Below, one piece after another: positions 8,612 to 17,074 of a stretch of DNA of 64,000 nucleotides (positions are counted from its first letter, which is position 1; every line of letters begins with the position of its first letter). The notes below the pieces were generated by a model. It ran no database searches. It was given only the letters and a program-made list of their open reading frames with translations, and had not been told where the DNA came from. The stretch covers positions 124,001 to 188,000 of the forward strand of contig NZ_CANLNH010000005.1 of the NCBI RefSeq assembly GCF_947492535.1. Direction: 5' to 3'. Source of the stretch: an uncultured Dokdonia sp. GTDB taxonomy: Bacteria; Bacteroidota; Bacteroidia; Flavobacteriales; Flavobacteriaceae. The position numbers and the translations under genes were made by a program.

Positions 8612-9160
8612 TTAAGCTACTACGCTGTCTAATGGTTGTGCCACTGGAAAATCAATTGGCACTTGAGTTGTATTGTGGATATAGTTTGAAATTGTTTTTT
8701 CTCCTACAAGAACAATAGTATCTATTAAGTTTTCATTCGTCCATCCTGCATTCAAGAAGTTATTTACTACAGCTTCTTCAGCACGGCCTCTATTTTCAGT
8801 AATATTTTTAGCAAGTTTTGCAAGTGAATCAAGTTTCGTATCAAAAGAAGCATTTCCAGCTCTTAATTCTAAAATTTGCTCATCAGTAAAACCATTCATT
8901 TTTCCAATAGCTGTGTGTGCAGAAAGACAATAGTTACATTCATTTACTTCACTTACAGCAAGGTTTACTACTTCTTTTTCTTTCGCTTTAAGCGAAGTAG
9001 GAGCATTTGCAAATGTTAAGTAGTTTGATAATGCGTTATCAGAATGTGCATACGTTGCATATAGGTTAGGTACAAATCCTAACATACCTTCTAACTTTTC
9101 GAATATTGCTTTGTTTGTATCGTTTACTTGGTCTTTTGTTGGAACATTAAATGTGCTCAT
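8612..9160 (-). CDS. AhpD-like carboxymuconolactone decarboxylase-family protein
   Basis: A 182-residue all-helical protein of the CMD/AhpD family. The active-site motif is EVNECNYCLSAHTAIG near residues 70-85, i.e. Glu, Cys-x-x-Cys and His in the AhpD proton-relay order, indicating peroxidase or thiol-disulfide activity. A cytosolic location is expected. It sits upstream of the cupredoxin-like gene on the same strand. Function as an alkylhydroperoxidase is inferred from the motif. Confidence 0.9.
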   Translation of the reverse strand: MSTFNVPTKDQVNDTNKAIFEKLEGMLGFVPNLYATYAHSDNALSNYLTFANAPTSLKAKEKEVVNLAVSEVNECNYCLSAHTAIGKMNGFTDEQILELRAGNASFDTKLDSLAKLAKNITENRGRAEEAVVNNFLNAGWTNENLIDTIVLVGEKTISNYIHNTTQVPIDFPVAQPLDSVVA

Positions 9161-9233
9161 AATTTCTATTTTTTATTTGTTTGATGTTTTGATTTTTATA
9201 TTGGATGTACTCAGCGTACGTGATTTTTTATAT

Positions 9234-9380
9234 TTAGAAGGAAGCTTCTTGGTCACAGTAGTAATCGTGTAAATGTTTTTGAGAACAATACATTTTTGGA
9301 TTTATAGATTCTATAAACTTTGCTTTCCCTTTTCTGAAAACCTCTATAAGATTTAATACGGATATATGTTGTTTTGCCAT
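9234..9380 (-). CDS. Small hypothetical protein (48 residues)
   Basis: A short open frame starting MAKQHISVLNLIEVFRKGKAKFIE and ending QKHLHDYYCDQEASF. The frame can be extended upstream to 9455, but the extra residues (SLNPRPSHQIKTT) look non-coding. The product is basic-amphipathic at the front with two Cys in the second half. It precedes the AhpD-like gene on the same strand (73-base gap) and could be a small member of that transcript. Reality of the gene is uncertain. Confidence 0.42.
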   Translation of the reverse strand: MAKQHISVLNLIEVFRKGKAKFIESINPKMYCSQKHLHDYYCDQEASF

Positions 9381-9539
9381 CGTTGTTTTTATTTGATGAC
9401 TTGGTCTAGGGTTTAGCGATAATCTTACAGCGATTGAGTAGCCATATATTCCCAAGTGAATGTCAATATTACCTCTTTGAGATAAAAATGACTGTTTTTT
9501 GTATGAAAAAGAAAAAATATGAAGTGATGACGTCCAAAA

Positions 9540-9698
9540 AACATATCTGAACGTATATGATAATATGTAGACTTTCTAGTAAATGGTTAAGTTAAATATA
9601 ATATGAGTCTACAGAGCCATATTACTCTTAAATATGTCTTTCCCCCAATTTGATGCTGGGAAACCCTAAAAAGTTATTTTTAGGGTTTTCTTTTTTTT
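9540..9698 (+). ncRNA. Candidate small RNA with terminator
   Basis: No + strand gene lies upstream, yet a strong + strand terminator stands at 9661-9698. Immediately before it lie nested inverted repeats: TGTAGACT (9566-9573) with AGTCTACA (9606-9613), CATATT (9618-9623) with AATATG (9631-9636), and TTTCCC (9639-9644) with GGGAAA (9658-9663). The last pair shares AAA with the terminator stem, so the two could compete. A 16-codon reading frame (MSLQSHITLKYVFPPI, 9603-9653) ends just before the terminator, so a leader-peptide mRNA is an alternative. No known RNA family is recognised. Confidence 0.45.
9661..9698 (+). terminator. Strong + strand Rho-independent terminator
   Basis: A perfect 12-bp stem AAACCCTAAAAA / TTTTTAGGGTTT with a GTTA loop and a tail TTTTCTTTTTTTT. 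The T tract is on the + side only. The hairpin overlaps the stop codon of the minus-strand gene at 9680. Confidence 0.85.
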
Positions 9699-10033
9699 GG
9701 CTTAGGGATATTACCTACAAGAGGACTTCCCACTTTTAGTAATGATACAAGTGTATTTGCATCTTCTTCAAAAGCTTCATGATCTTCAGGAAGGACAAGC
9801 CATGTTTTTATTCCTAGAGATAAAAGTGGTCTAACACTTTTGAGTTGATGTTTTAATTTTTGATGATGCTCTTTTTTAGTCGCTATCCATATGCCATTAT
9901 CTAAATGGTATTTTTCATGTTGACATAATGCAAATACAATACGGTCGTTTATATAAAATGCATCAATACCAAACATTTTTTTATGTCTTAGAGGTAGTGG
10001 ATACAACCACTCGATAAAAAACTCAAAAGGCAT
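9680..10033 (-). CDS. TfoX/YjbR-like small protein
   Basis: The start at 10033 (MPFEFFIEWLYPLPLRHKKMFG) is preferred because the longer frame would run back through the end of the PAP2 gene; it lies 14 bases after that gene's stop. The segment KKMFGIDAFYINDRIVFALCQ resembles the N-terminal core of TfoX/Sxy-like proteins (MFGG...Y.n...f...), and the C-terminal tail is basic (PKPKKRKP). About 117 residues, cytosolic. Function is unknown; co-transcription with the PAP2 phosphatase is likely. Confidence 0.68.
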   Translation of the reverse strand: MPFEFFIEWLYPLPLRHKKMFGIDAFYINDRIVFALCQHEKYHLDNGIWIATKKEHHQKLKHQLKSVRPLLSLGIKTWLVLPEDHEAFEEDANTLVSLLKVGSPLVGNIPKPKKRKP

Positions 10034-10047
10034 TAGGATTATTTTTT

Positions 10048-10902
10048 TTAGAAGCGCCCTACAATCCCCATACTTCCGATACCAAAGTTGATATTCCAAG
10101 TAATTCCTTTTTTGTACTTATCTCCAGGGTATCGTTTTTTTGCATTTAGGTAATTATCTATAGCGTCAACAGTAGCGATACTTATAGCGATACTAAGTGC
10201 CACATCTGTAAGCCAGTGAGCACCATTTACAATACGTGATATAGGAGAGATCATACCTACGGTATAAATACCTGCTTTTACCCAAGGATTATCAAACTGT
10301 TTTGCAATTGCATAGGCTGTTGTAAATGATAGTATGGTATGCCCTGAAGGGAAAGATCTAAAACCAGCTTCTCCACTAAATGGTTTAAAGTCAAATTTAT
10401 CTCCTCCATTTTGAGGTCTGGATCTTCCTACGGTTGTTTTTAATACAGTTTGGATTAAGCCTACTGCTGTTGCAGATGATATTAATAATACACCAGTTTC
10501 TCGTACAGGTTCGTTTTTGGTAAATAATCCAAATAAATAGACAGAACCAGTAATCCCATAGGTGACTTGAGGACTTCCAAAACGTTCTCCAAATTCTTTT
10601 AAGATCGTGGGAGAGGAGTCTTCTTGATTTCTGAAAAATTCACTGGTTTCATCATCTACAAAATATAATAATGCTGTTCCTCCAGCAACAAATCCAAACG
10701 TTGCCCAATCTTCACCATCCCAATGTGCAGGACGACTATATGCATGTAATAGCCCTCCTAATGCAGAAGCACCATCGTATTTTGCAAGTTGCCAAATGTT
10801 TAAACTATCTTGTTCTTGAGAAGTTAATGAACGTTTCTGACTATATGTAGTTATCGTTACGAAACAACATACGATAAGGAGTATATAATTTTTCAAAAGC
10901 AT
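10048..10902 (-). CDS. PAP2-family lipid phosphatase
   Basis: A 284-residue envelope protein with a signal sequence (MLLKNYILLIVCCFVTITTYSQ) and hydrophobic segments. The three phosphatase motifs are visible in order: KTTVGRSRP, FPSGHT and SRIVNGAHWLTD, covering the Lys/Arg, His and His/Asp catalytic residues of the PAP2/haloperoxidase superfamily. Likely substrates are undecaprenyl-diphosphate or phosphatidic acid at the periplasmic face, by family knowledge. First gene of a probable two-gene unit with the TfoX-like gene. Confidence 0.92.
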   Translation of the reverse strand: MLLKNYILLIVCCFVTITTYSQKRSLTSQEQDSLNIWQLAKYDGASALGGLLHAYSRPAHWDGEDWATFGFVAGGTALLYFVDDETSEFFRNQEDSSPTILKEFGERFGSPQVTYGITGSVYLFGLFTKNEPVRETGVLLISSATAVGLIQTVLKTTVGRSRPQNGGDKFDFKPFSGEAGFRSFPSGHTILSFTTAYAIAKQFDNPWVKAGIYTVGMISPISRIVNGAHWLTDVALSIAISIATVDAIDNYLNAKKRYPGDKYKKGITWNINFGIGSMGIVGRF

Positions 10903-10945
10903 TACTATTTTGTGTTATATATGAAGACTGTTTTTGCAATATACA

Positions 10946-11839
10946 TTATTTACCAAAACTTGGAGGTTTTGGTAATGGTACATAGGATGAGTCGTTAGGT
11001 ACTTTTGGGAATAGACCAGCTTCCCATGCTTGTTTTGCATTTTCAATTTTTTCTTTAGAATGACTTACAAAATTCCAAAAAATGTGACGCTCTTCAGGAA
11101 AAGGTTCACCTCCAAAGATAAGAATGTGACTATTTGCGGCAATGTTGATAGTACATACATCTTCGATCTTACTAACGAGCATATTACCAGACATAAGAAT
11201 TTGATCGCATGCCGTAATACTACCATCTACAATACAAATCCCAATTTCACCTTTTACATTATCTTTTGCTACAAATGTATGTGCTGCCGTCGTAGTGATA
11301 GCAATCATAAATAAATTAGAGTGTACAGGAACTGGAGATGTTTTATTAAAAGCTTGGCCTGCTACAAGTGTATATTGAGCTCCTTGATCTGACCATTTTG
11401 GTAACGAAGCTGCTTCTATATGATGAAATTCAGGTGTTATGTCTTCTAGATTCTTAGGAAGTGCTACCCATATTTGATAGCCATGCATTGTAAAAACCTC
11501 TCTGTTATTTCTGGCTTGTTGCGGTGTACGTTCTGTATGCGTACATCCTTTACCTGCCACCATCCAGTTTACAGATCCTGGTTGTATGATTTGATGTGTT
11601 CCAATGCTGTCTTCATGGGTTATTTTACCCTCTAGGAGATATGTTAGTGTAGCAATCCCTATATGAGGATGTTGGTCTACATCCATATAATGGTCGGGGC
11701 CTAGTTCAGTAGGTCCCATATGGTCTATAAAAATAAAAGGGCCCACCATTCTTTTTTTGCGAAATGGTAATAGCCGTCCTACTAAGAAGTCGCCTATATC
11801 CCGACTTCGTTCTTCTATAATTAACCCTGTATTTGACAT
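10946..11839 (-). CDS. Pirin-family protein
   Basis: A 297-residue bicupin. The N-terminal cupin carries the family pattern FIFIDHMGPTELGP, DQHPHIGIATLTYLLEG and a later HTERTP segment, providing the three His and one Glu metal ligands of pirin; the C-terminal cupin region contains GEIGICIVDG and ILIFGGEPFPE. Bacterial pirins such as YhhW have quercetinase activity, but the substrate here cannot be read. It is separated by 67 bases from the AraC-type regulator that lies upstream on the same strand. Confidence 0.93.
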   Translation of the reverse strand: MSNTGLIIEERSRDIGDFLVGRLLPFRKKRMVGPFIFIDHMGPTELGPDHYMDVDQHPHIGIATLTYLLEGKITHEDSIGTHQIIQPGSVNWMVAGKGCTHTERTPQQARNNREVFTMHGYQIWVALPKNLEDITPEFHHIEAASLPKWSDQGAQYTLVAGQAFNKTSPVPVHSNLFMIAITTTAAHTFVAKDNVKGEIGICIVDGSITACDQILMSGNMLVSKIEDVCTINIAANSHILIFGGEPFPEERHIFWNFVSHSKEKIENAKQAWEAGLFPKVPNDSSYVPLPKPPSFGK

Positions 11840-11906
11840 ATATGTACGTATTTCTTCGTACTAGAAAAATACAAAGAAATACGATACTAAATAGATACAG
11901 TTATAA

Positions 11907-12749
11907 TTAGGCTATAACAAGTTGTTTTGTTTTATTTTTAAACGCCGATGGAGATTCTCCTGTTTGCTTCTTGAAAAGTCTACTTAAGTGTGAAGCATCT
12001 TGAAACCCAACTTCAAATGCAATTTCTTTTGCAGATTTATCGGTGTAGGTTAATAACCTTTTTGCCTCAAGTACAATTCGATCATGAATAATCTGTAAAG
12101 GTGTTTTATCAAATTTTGAAAAGTAATTTGAAATTGTTTTTGGAGATTTATTCAATTGTCCAGCATAGAAAGAAACAGAATGCTCTTTTCTAAAATGCCA
12201 TTCTACTAAAAATGTAAACATGCGTATAATCTCTAGTTTTTCATCATGCACTTGTCCATAATGCCCTTGAGATTTTATAAGACGTGTAATTTTAATAATA
12301 AAACGAGCCATCAATAGGCGTAACATCTCTGCTTGTATGCTATCTTTTGTTTCTAATTCTTCTAAGAAGACCTCGTGTAACATTTCAAGTTTACGTTTTT
12401 GATCTTCTTCTAATGTTACAACAGGTAGCTCTGAATTCCCATAAAACAGAATCCCAACACATCCTACCTCTTTATCATGATCTTTAATACAGTAAAATTC
12501 TCTATTAAATTGATAAACTACAGCATTTCCTTCAATATATTGTAAATGATGTAATGGTGTAAGTGCAATGATTTGACCAGGTTCAAGTATAAAGTCTACT
12601 TGATCTAGTTTTAAAGAAACAGGATTTTTTTGTGCCCAAATAAACGTAAATAGTGATAAGGGCTTAGATTCTGAATAGGGGGATAATATTTCTTCATCAC
12701 CGTAATAAAAAACGGCACTCGTGGTAAATTCTGAAAATTGCTTCTTCAT
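11907..12749 (-). CDS. AraC-family transcriptional regulator
   Basis: The 280-residue product has an N-terminal cupin-like effector region (about residues 15-130) and a C-terminal AraC DNA-binding domain with two helix-turn-helices (FYAGQLNKSPKTISNYFSKF and AKEIAFEVGFQDASHLSRLF, followed by TGESPSAFK). The start at 12749 (MKKQFSEFTTSAVFY) is favoured over a start nine codons upstream. Its position directly upstream of the pirin gene makes that gene a plausible target or co-transcript. Confidence 0.9.
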   Translation of the reverse strand: MKKQFSEFTTSAVFYYGDEEILSPYSESKPLSLFTFIWAQKNPVSLKLDQVDFILEPGQIIALTPLHHLQYIEGNAVVYQFNREFYCIKDHDKEVGCVGILFYGNSELPVVTLEEDQKRKLEMLHEVFLEELETKDSIQAEMLRLLMARFIIKITRLIKSQGHYGQVHDEKLEIIRMFTFLVEWHFRKEHSVSFYAGQLNKSPKTISNYFSKFDKTPLQIIHDRIVLEAKRLLTYTDKSAKEIAFEVGFQDASHLSRLFKKQTGESPSAFKNKTKQLVIA

Positions 12750-12966
12750 ACAAACATTGTCTATTTTTCTTCCCATAACTTACAGTAAAGTTTATTTTTT
12801 TCTAACATTATTTTTATAGACACTATAAATGGTGAAAAATAATTGGCTAAAGACTGTTCATTTTATACTGTTTATTCCATAAAATGACAGTAATAAACAA
12901 AAGATTTTACTATAAATCGAGGGGTGTGTAATTTATTATAAGAATGTAAAGCGTAAGAACAAATGG

Positions 12967-13392
12967 TTAGTTTTGCTGGGTAATAGCAATGTTCCACTGT
13001 CTGTACATCTTCTTAAATTTTAAAGCTTCTGAAGATAATATACGCATATGTTCTCTGTTGCGCTTTGAGATTTTTCGTAGCTTTTTACAATTAGCACGTA
13101 TCTTATCTATATGATGTATAATGCTATTTGTAGAATCTAATCTAAGACGTATATTTTTTGTGGTTTGTGCTATGGCAATTTTTGAAGGTAATGTTACAGC
13201 ACTAATCACGATTTCTTCTAGAGTATTTTCAGATTCGTTGTCAGATGTATACAATGCATTTACAGTCTTATTATCTGTTAAATAAGATGTAATAGATCTA
13301 GATAATGTGTAGATGTCTAATGCCTTGTTATAGAGGGTGGTATCTTTAACAGGTATTTCAGGTTGTGATATGTGATCGTGTGCTTTTGCCAT
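12967..13392 (-). CDS. Small helical protein resembling four-helix-bundle (S23-like) proteins
   Basis: A 141-residue, mainly helical, basic protein. The stretch YNKALDIYTLSRSITSYL, then VISAVTLPSKIAIAQ, then long helices ending ALKFKKMYRQWNIAI follows the layout of the four-helix-bundle family (SAVSIPSNIAEG-type centre). The gene at 14011 appears to be a distant relative with the same ALIIPGKIAGI centre and a matching helix pattern. The two flank an Lrp-type regulator. No function is known. Confidence 0.62.
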   Translation of the reverse strand: MAKAHDHISQPEIPVKDTTLYNKALDIYTLSRSITSYLTDNKTVNALYTSDNESENTLEEIVISAVTLPSKIAIAQTTKNIRLRLDSTNSIIHHIDKIRANCKKLRKISKRNREHMRILSSEALKFKKMYRQWNIAITQQN

Positions 13393-13479
13393 TTCTTATA
13401 ATGACAAAGTTACAATCCAAAAAGGGTATCCTAACTTTTGATTTTAAAGCAAAAAAGCATTTTGTCTTTAGAAATAATG

Positions 13480-13487
13480 TATTTTTG
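13480..13487 (+). promoter_or_regulatory. Possible -7 promoter box TATTTTTG for the Lrp-type gene
   Basis: TATTTTTG matches the Bacteroidota -7 consensus TAnnTTTG, 20 bases before the start codon. A TTTG at 13461-13464 could be the -33 box, but the 15-bp gap is shorter than usual. Confidence 0.4.
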
Positions 13488-13506
13488 AAAATAAAGTTTA
13501 AAACTT

Positions 13507-13950
13507 ATGGTAGATGAATTAAATCTTAAGATTTTAAAATGTTTGCAAGAAAATGCAAGACAATCTAATGCAGCAATAGGAAGACAGGTAGGAATTACTT
13601 CTCCTGCGGTTTCTGAGCGTATTAAAAAAATGGAAGATATGGGAGTCATTACAGGTTTTAAAGCTATTGTTTCTCCACTAGAAATGGGATATCAATTTAA
13701 AGCTATTATCACTTTACGGGCCTTTATGGGAAAATTAAAACCTTTTTTAGAAAAAGTAAAAACCTTAGAAGAGGTAATAAATTGTTATCGTATTACTGGA
13801 AATGAAAATATTGTCATGGAAGTGGTTTTGCATAACCAGCAACACTTAGAAAAATTTATAGATCAAATTATAAGTTACGGTGAGTCTAAAACACAAATAG
13901 TGCTTTCTCAAGTAGTTCGTTATAACCCGATATTAAAATTGAATAAGTAA
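13507..13950 (+). CDS. Lrp/AsnC-family transcriptional regulator
   Basis: A 147-residue regulator with an N-terminal winged helix (DELNLKILKCLQENARQSNAAIGRQVGITSPAVSERIKKME) and a C-terminal RAM ligand domain (AIITLRAFMGKLKPFLEKV..VINCYRITGNENIVMEVV). Length is typical for Lrp/AsnC. The effector, usually an amino acid, is not predictable. It is divergent from the helical protein gene at 12967. The TATACGC... palindrome starts nine bases after the stop. Confidence 0.95.
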   Translation: MVDELNLKILKCLQENARQSNAAIGRQVGITSPAVSERIKKMEDMGVITGFKAIVSPLEMGYQFKAIITLRAFMGKLKPFLEKVKTLEEVINCYRITGNENIVMEVVLHNQQHLEKFIDQIISYGESKTQIVLSQVVRYNPILKLNK

Positions 13951-13958
13951 TTGGGGTG

Positions 13959-13982
13959 TATACGCTTTCGCGAAAGCGTATA
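13959..13982. repeat. 24-bp perfect palindrome between genes
   Basis: The core CGCTTTCGCGAAAGCG is extended to TATACGC...GCGTATA. It stands between the convergent Lrp-type gene and the helical-protein gene, where it might act as a bidirectional terminator or a protein-binding site. Confidence 0.93.
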
Positions 13983-14010
13983 TCTAACCTATCACAGATA
14001 AAGATAGAAA

Positions 14011-14562
14011 CTAATCTTCATCACTATCAAAATCTTCGAAGAGATGATTATTGTCATACGGTAAATCATTACCAGGCATTTTATCATTATAGTCTACTCC
14101 TGGTGGATTAAATAATCCCCAACGGTCTATAATATAATTGTATGGATTGAATGTTTTTACCCATTCTGCAAATAGAGGACGAAGAACTTCTATTTCTTTA
14201 CGTAATAACTCCAGATATTCTACTTCTTTAAACCCTGCAATTTGTAGTCCTCGTAAATTTGTAATGATTTCTTGAGCAGCTTTTCGAATGATTACTGCAT
14301 TTTCCATTTTTATATCATAGAGTTCTACGCCATGAATTCCCGCAATTTTTCCAGGAATGATTAGTGCATTCTCCATCATACTAGCCGTGTGGTAGTCAAA
14401 TAATGAATACTCATACGGAGAAGATGCATTACTATCTTCTTTAGGAATACAATCTACTATATGCTCTACTAATTTTAAGATAACCTCAGCCTGAATGAAC
14501 ACAGGTAACTGCCTCCAAGAGTCTATATCATAATTGTGGTTATCATCATCATCATCATACAT
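14011..14562 (-). CDS. Helical protein, distant paralogue of the gene at 12967
   Basis: A 183-residue acidic-ended protein: Asp/Asn-rich at the start (MYDDDDDNHNYDIDSW) and end (NHLFEDFDSDED). The middle is helical, with ENALIIPGKIAGIHGVELYD, a long helix with ENAVIIRKAAQEIITNLRGL, then ELLRKEIEVLRPLFAEWVKTF. The alignment of its IPGKIA and LRPLFAEW segments with LPSKIA and FKKMYRQW of the 12967 gene suggests common descent. Function is unknown. It is divergent from the S9 peptidase gene. Confidence 0.7.
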   Translation of the reverse strand: MYDDDDDNHNYDIDSWRQLPVFIQAEVILKLVEHIVDCIPKEDSNASSPYEYSLFDYHTASMMENALIIPGKIAGIHGVELYDIKMENAVIIRKAAQEIITNLRGLQIAGFKEVEYLELLRKEIEVLRPLFAEWVKTFNPYNYIIDRWGLFNPPGVDYNDKMPGNDLPYDNNHLFEDFDSDED

Positions 14563-14919
14563 ATTAAGTTGGGTTTTACTTTTTATAATAACTATAAGGG
14601 CGAATAGTATAACATAAAAGTATACTATTTATAACGGTACACATACATTTTACGTATATGATTTGAATATATTCGACAAGTGATAAGAAAGTCTCGATGT
14701 TTGACTTTCTTGGTTTATTATTTAGATAATAAAGTCGTGCTTATGAACAAATCATAATGGTAATAGATCGTTTAAAAGTTTAAAACTAACATTTTGATTA
14801 AAAATTAATGATGCTATCAACTTAAATCTTAATTGTAAATTACAGTCAAGCTGTTATTAGCATTATAAGATTTACTATTTTAGACCTTATATAAACTATG
14901 TAATTATTAAACCAAAATT
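14563..14919. other. Divergent intergenic region with a 9-bp dyad
   Basis: This 357-base region separates two divergent genes. It contains an inverted repeat AAGAAAGTC (14685-14693) / GACTTTCTT (14703-14711) with a TCGATGTTT loop, placed where neither flanking gene needs a terminator. It could be an operator. No coding frame was seen. Confidence 0.5.
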
Positions 14920-16944
14920 ATGAAGTACGTAAGTCTCTGTATTATATTGCTTTTAAGTAGTGTGCTTTTTTCACAACAACATAAAGCTTTTGAAGCGCTC
15001 GATGTTTTTGAATTAGAATATGCAGGAGATCCTCAAATATCACCCGATGGAACTGTCGTGGTATATAGACGTACAGGGTTTGATATTATGAAGGATCGAA
15101 GCAAGGGAAATTTGTGGATGATTCATTCAGATGGAACAAATCATCATAAGCTTACATCATTTAACGGTAACGAATCGCAAGCACGTTGGTCTCCAGATGG
15201 GACAAAGATCGCTTATGTTGCGAGTACTTCAGATGGAAGCGAACTCTTTGTTTATTGGATTGCATCTGGAACTACGGCAAAATTAAGTCAATTAGAAAAT
15301 AGCCCTTCGGGATTGAGTTGGTCACCAGATGGAAAATGGCTTTCTTTTAGTGCAATGGAATATGTTGCTCCTCCTGTAATAACAAGTATGCCTAAAAAGC
15401 CGAAAGGAGCAAAGTGGGCTCCAGCTCCTAGAATTACAGATCGTTTTAAACATGAAGCAGATGGACAAGGATATTTAAAACCTGGATTTCGTCATATATA
15501 TGTAATTTCTTCAGAAGGCGGAACAGCACGTAAAATTACGTCTGGAAACTTTAATCATGGAGGTTCATTAAGTTGGTCTCAGGATGCACAGCAAATTTAT
15601 TTTTCTGGAAACCGAAATGAAAATTGGGAATATGATTTTCGCAATAGCGAAATATATAGTGTACATACACAAACAGGAATCATAAAAGCACTAACAGATC
15701 GTAATGGGCCAGATAATAATCCAATAGTATCACCAGATGGAAAAAAGATAGCATATATAGGCTTTGATGATAAAGTACAAACCTATCAAGTAACGCGTTT
15801 GTATACAATGAATATAGATGGCAGTGGTAAAAAGGAAATAATCACAAATTTAGATCGTAGTATTTCAAATATACAATGGGCAGCAGATAGCAAGACCCTA
15901 TATGGTACATATGATGATAAAGGAAATTCAAAAATTGCGCAGGTGACCCTTTCAGGAAAAACAACAAAACTGGCTGATGATCTTGGAGGAACTACGTTAG
16001 GACGCCCTTATGCAAGTGGTAGTTATAGTGTTTCTAATAATGGAACCATTGCATTTACCTACTCTCAACCAGATCGCCCAGCAGATCTAGGGATATTATA
16101 TGCAAAAGGGAAACAACCTAAAATCCGTACGCAACTTAACGAAGATCTTTTAGGGTATAGAACCTTAGGAAAGGTAGAAGAGTTATGGTATACCTCATCG
16201 TATGATGGACGAAAGATTCAAGGGTGGATTGTATATCCTCCATTTTATGAGGAAGGTAAGCAATATCCATTGCTTGTTGAAAATCATGGAGGTCCTATTT
16301 TAAATTATGGAGATCGTTTTTCGGCAGAAATACAATTATATGCAGCGGCAGGTTATGTCGTTTTTTATCCGAATCCCAGAGGCAGTACTAGTTATGGAGA
16401 AGAATTTGGGAACCTACTTTATAATAACTACCCCGGACAAGATTATGATGATGTAATGGATGGAGTAGACGCTTGTCTTGCAAAAGGAATTACGTCTGAG
16501 GATCAATTATATGTCACTGGTGGAAGTGCTGGAGGGATTATGACAGCTTGGATGATAGGAAAAAATAATCGATTTGAAGCTGCGGTGGTTGCAAAACCTG
16601 TGATGAATTGGATTTCAAAAACATTGGTTGCCGATAATTATTATGGATATGCAAACTCTCGTTATCCAGGACAACCTTGGGAGAATTTTGAAGGGTATTG
16701 GAAATTTTCACCATTATCATTAGTTGGAAATATAGAGACACCCACCATGGTGATGGTAGGGATGAATGATTTGCGTACGCCTCCTAGTGAAGCCAAACAA
16801 TTGTATCATGCATTGAAAATTAGAAAAAAAGAAACGGTACTTGTAGAGATTCCTGAAGCATCACACGGTATTGCTGCTAGACCAAGTAATCTTATCACAA
16901 AAGTGAACCATACGTTAGCTTGGTTTAAAAAGTTTACCAAATAA
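14920..16944 (+). CDS. Secreted S9-family prolyl oligopeptidase-like peptidase
   Basis: A 674-residue exported serine peptidase (signal MKYVSLCIILLLSSVLFSQ). Residues about 30-400 carry repeated WSPDG / SPDGK motifs of a beta-propeller (TolB/WD40-like); residues about 430-674 are an alpha/beta-hydrolase domain. The catalytic Ser is in GGSAGG (residue 536), the Asp in MNDLRTPP (617) and the His in ASHGI (649). The family releases acylated or N-terminal di- and oligopeptides in the periplasm, which fits peptide scavenging. Transcribed alone. Confidence 0.95.
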   Translation: MKYVSLCIILLLSSVLFSQQHKAFEALDVFELEYAGDPQISPDGTVVVYRRTGFDIMKDRSKGNLWMIHSDGTNHHKLTSFNGNESQARWSPDGTKIAYVASTSDGSELFVYWIASGTTAKLSQLENSPSGLSWSPDGKWLSFSAMEYVAPPVITSMPKKPKGAKWAPAPRITDRFKHEADGQGYLKPGFRHIYVISSEGGTARKITSGNFNHGGSLSWSQDAQQIYFSGNRNENWEYDFRNSEIYSVHTQTGIIKALTDRNGPDNNPIVSPDGKKIAYIGFDDKVQTYQVTRLYTMNIDGSGKKEIITNLDRSISNIQWAADSKTLYGTYDDKGNSKIAQVTLSGKTTKLADDLGGTTLGRPYASGSYSVSNNGTIAFTYSQPDRPADLGILYAKGKQPKIRTQLNEDLLGYRTLGKVEELWYTSSYDGRKIQGWIVYPPFYEEGKQYPLLVENHGGPILNYGDRFSAEIQLYAAAGYVVFYPNPRGSTSYGEEFGNLLYNNYPGQDYDDVMDGVDACLAKGITSEDQLYVTGGSAGGIMTAWMIGKNNRFEAAVVAKPVMNWISKTLVADNYYGYANSRYPGQPWENFEGYWKFSPLSLVGNIETPTMVMVGMNDLRTPPSEAKQLYHALKIRKKETVLVEIPEASHGIAARPSNLITKVNHTLAWFKKFTK

Positions 16945-17074
16945 TCGTTTTTAGCGAAACTTTATGAAAGAATGTTAATTGTATTTTAAATGTGATTACA
17001 TTCGCAAAATAATAAACACCATAATCCAAATACGGTCGTTATACGTATAACCATTAAATACAAATTTTAAAATC

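Noticed and set aside
16979-17004. TTG with TACATTCG as promoter of the coiled-coil gene
   Set aside because: The 15-bp gap is shorter than the normal 17-23, and the -7 box has a mismatch.
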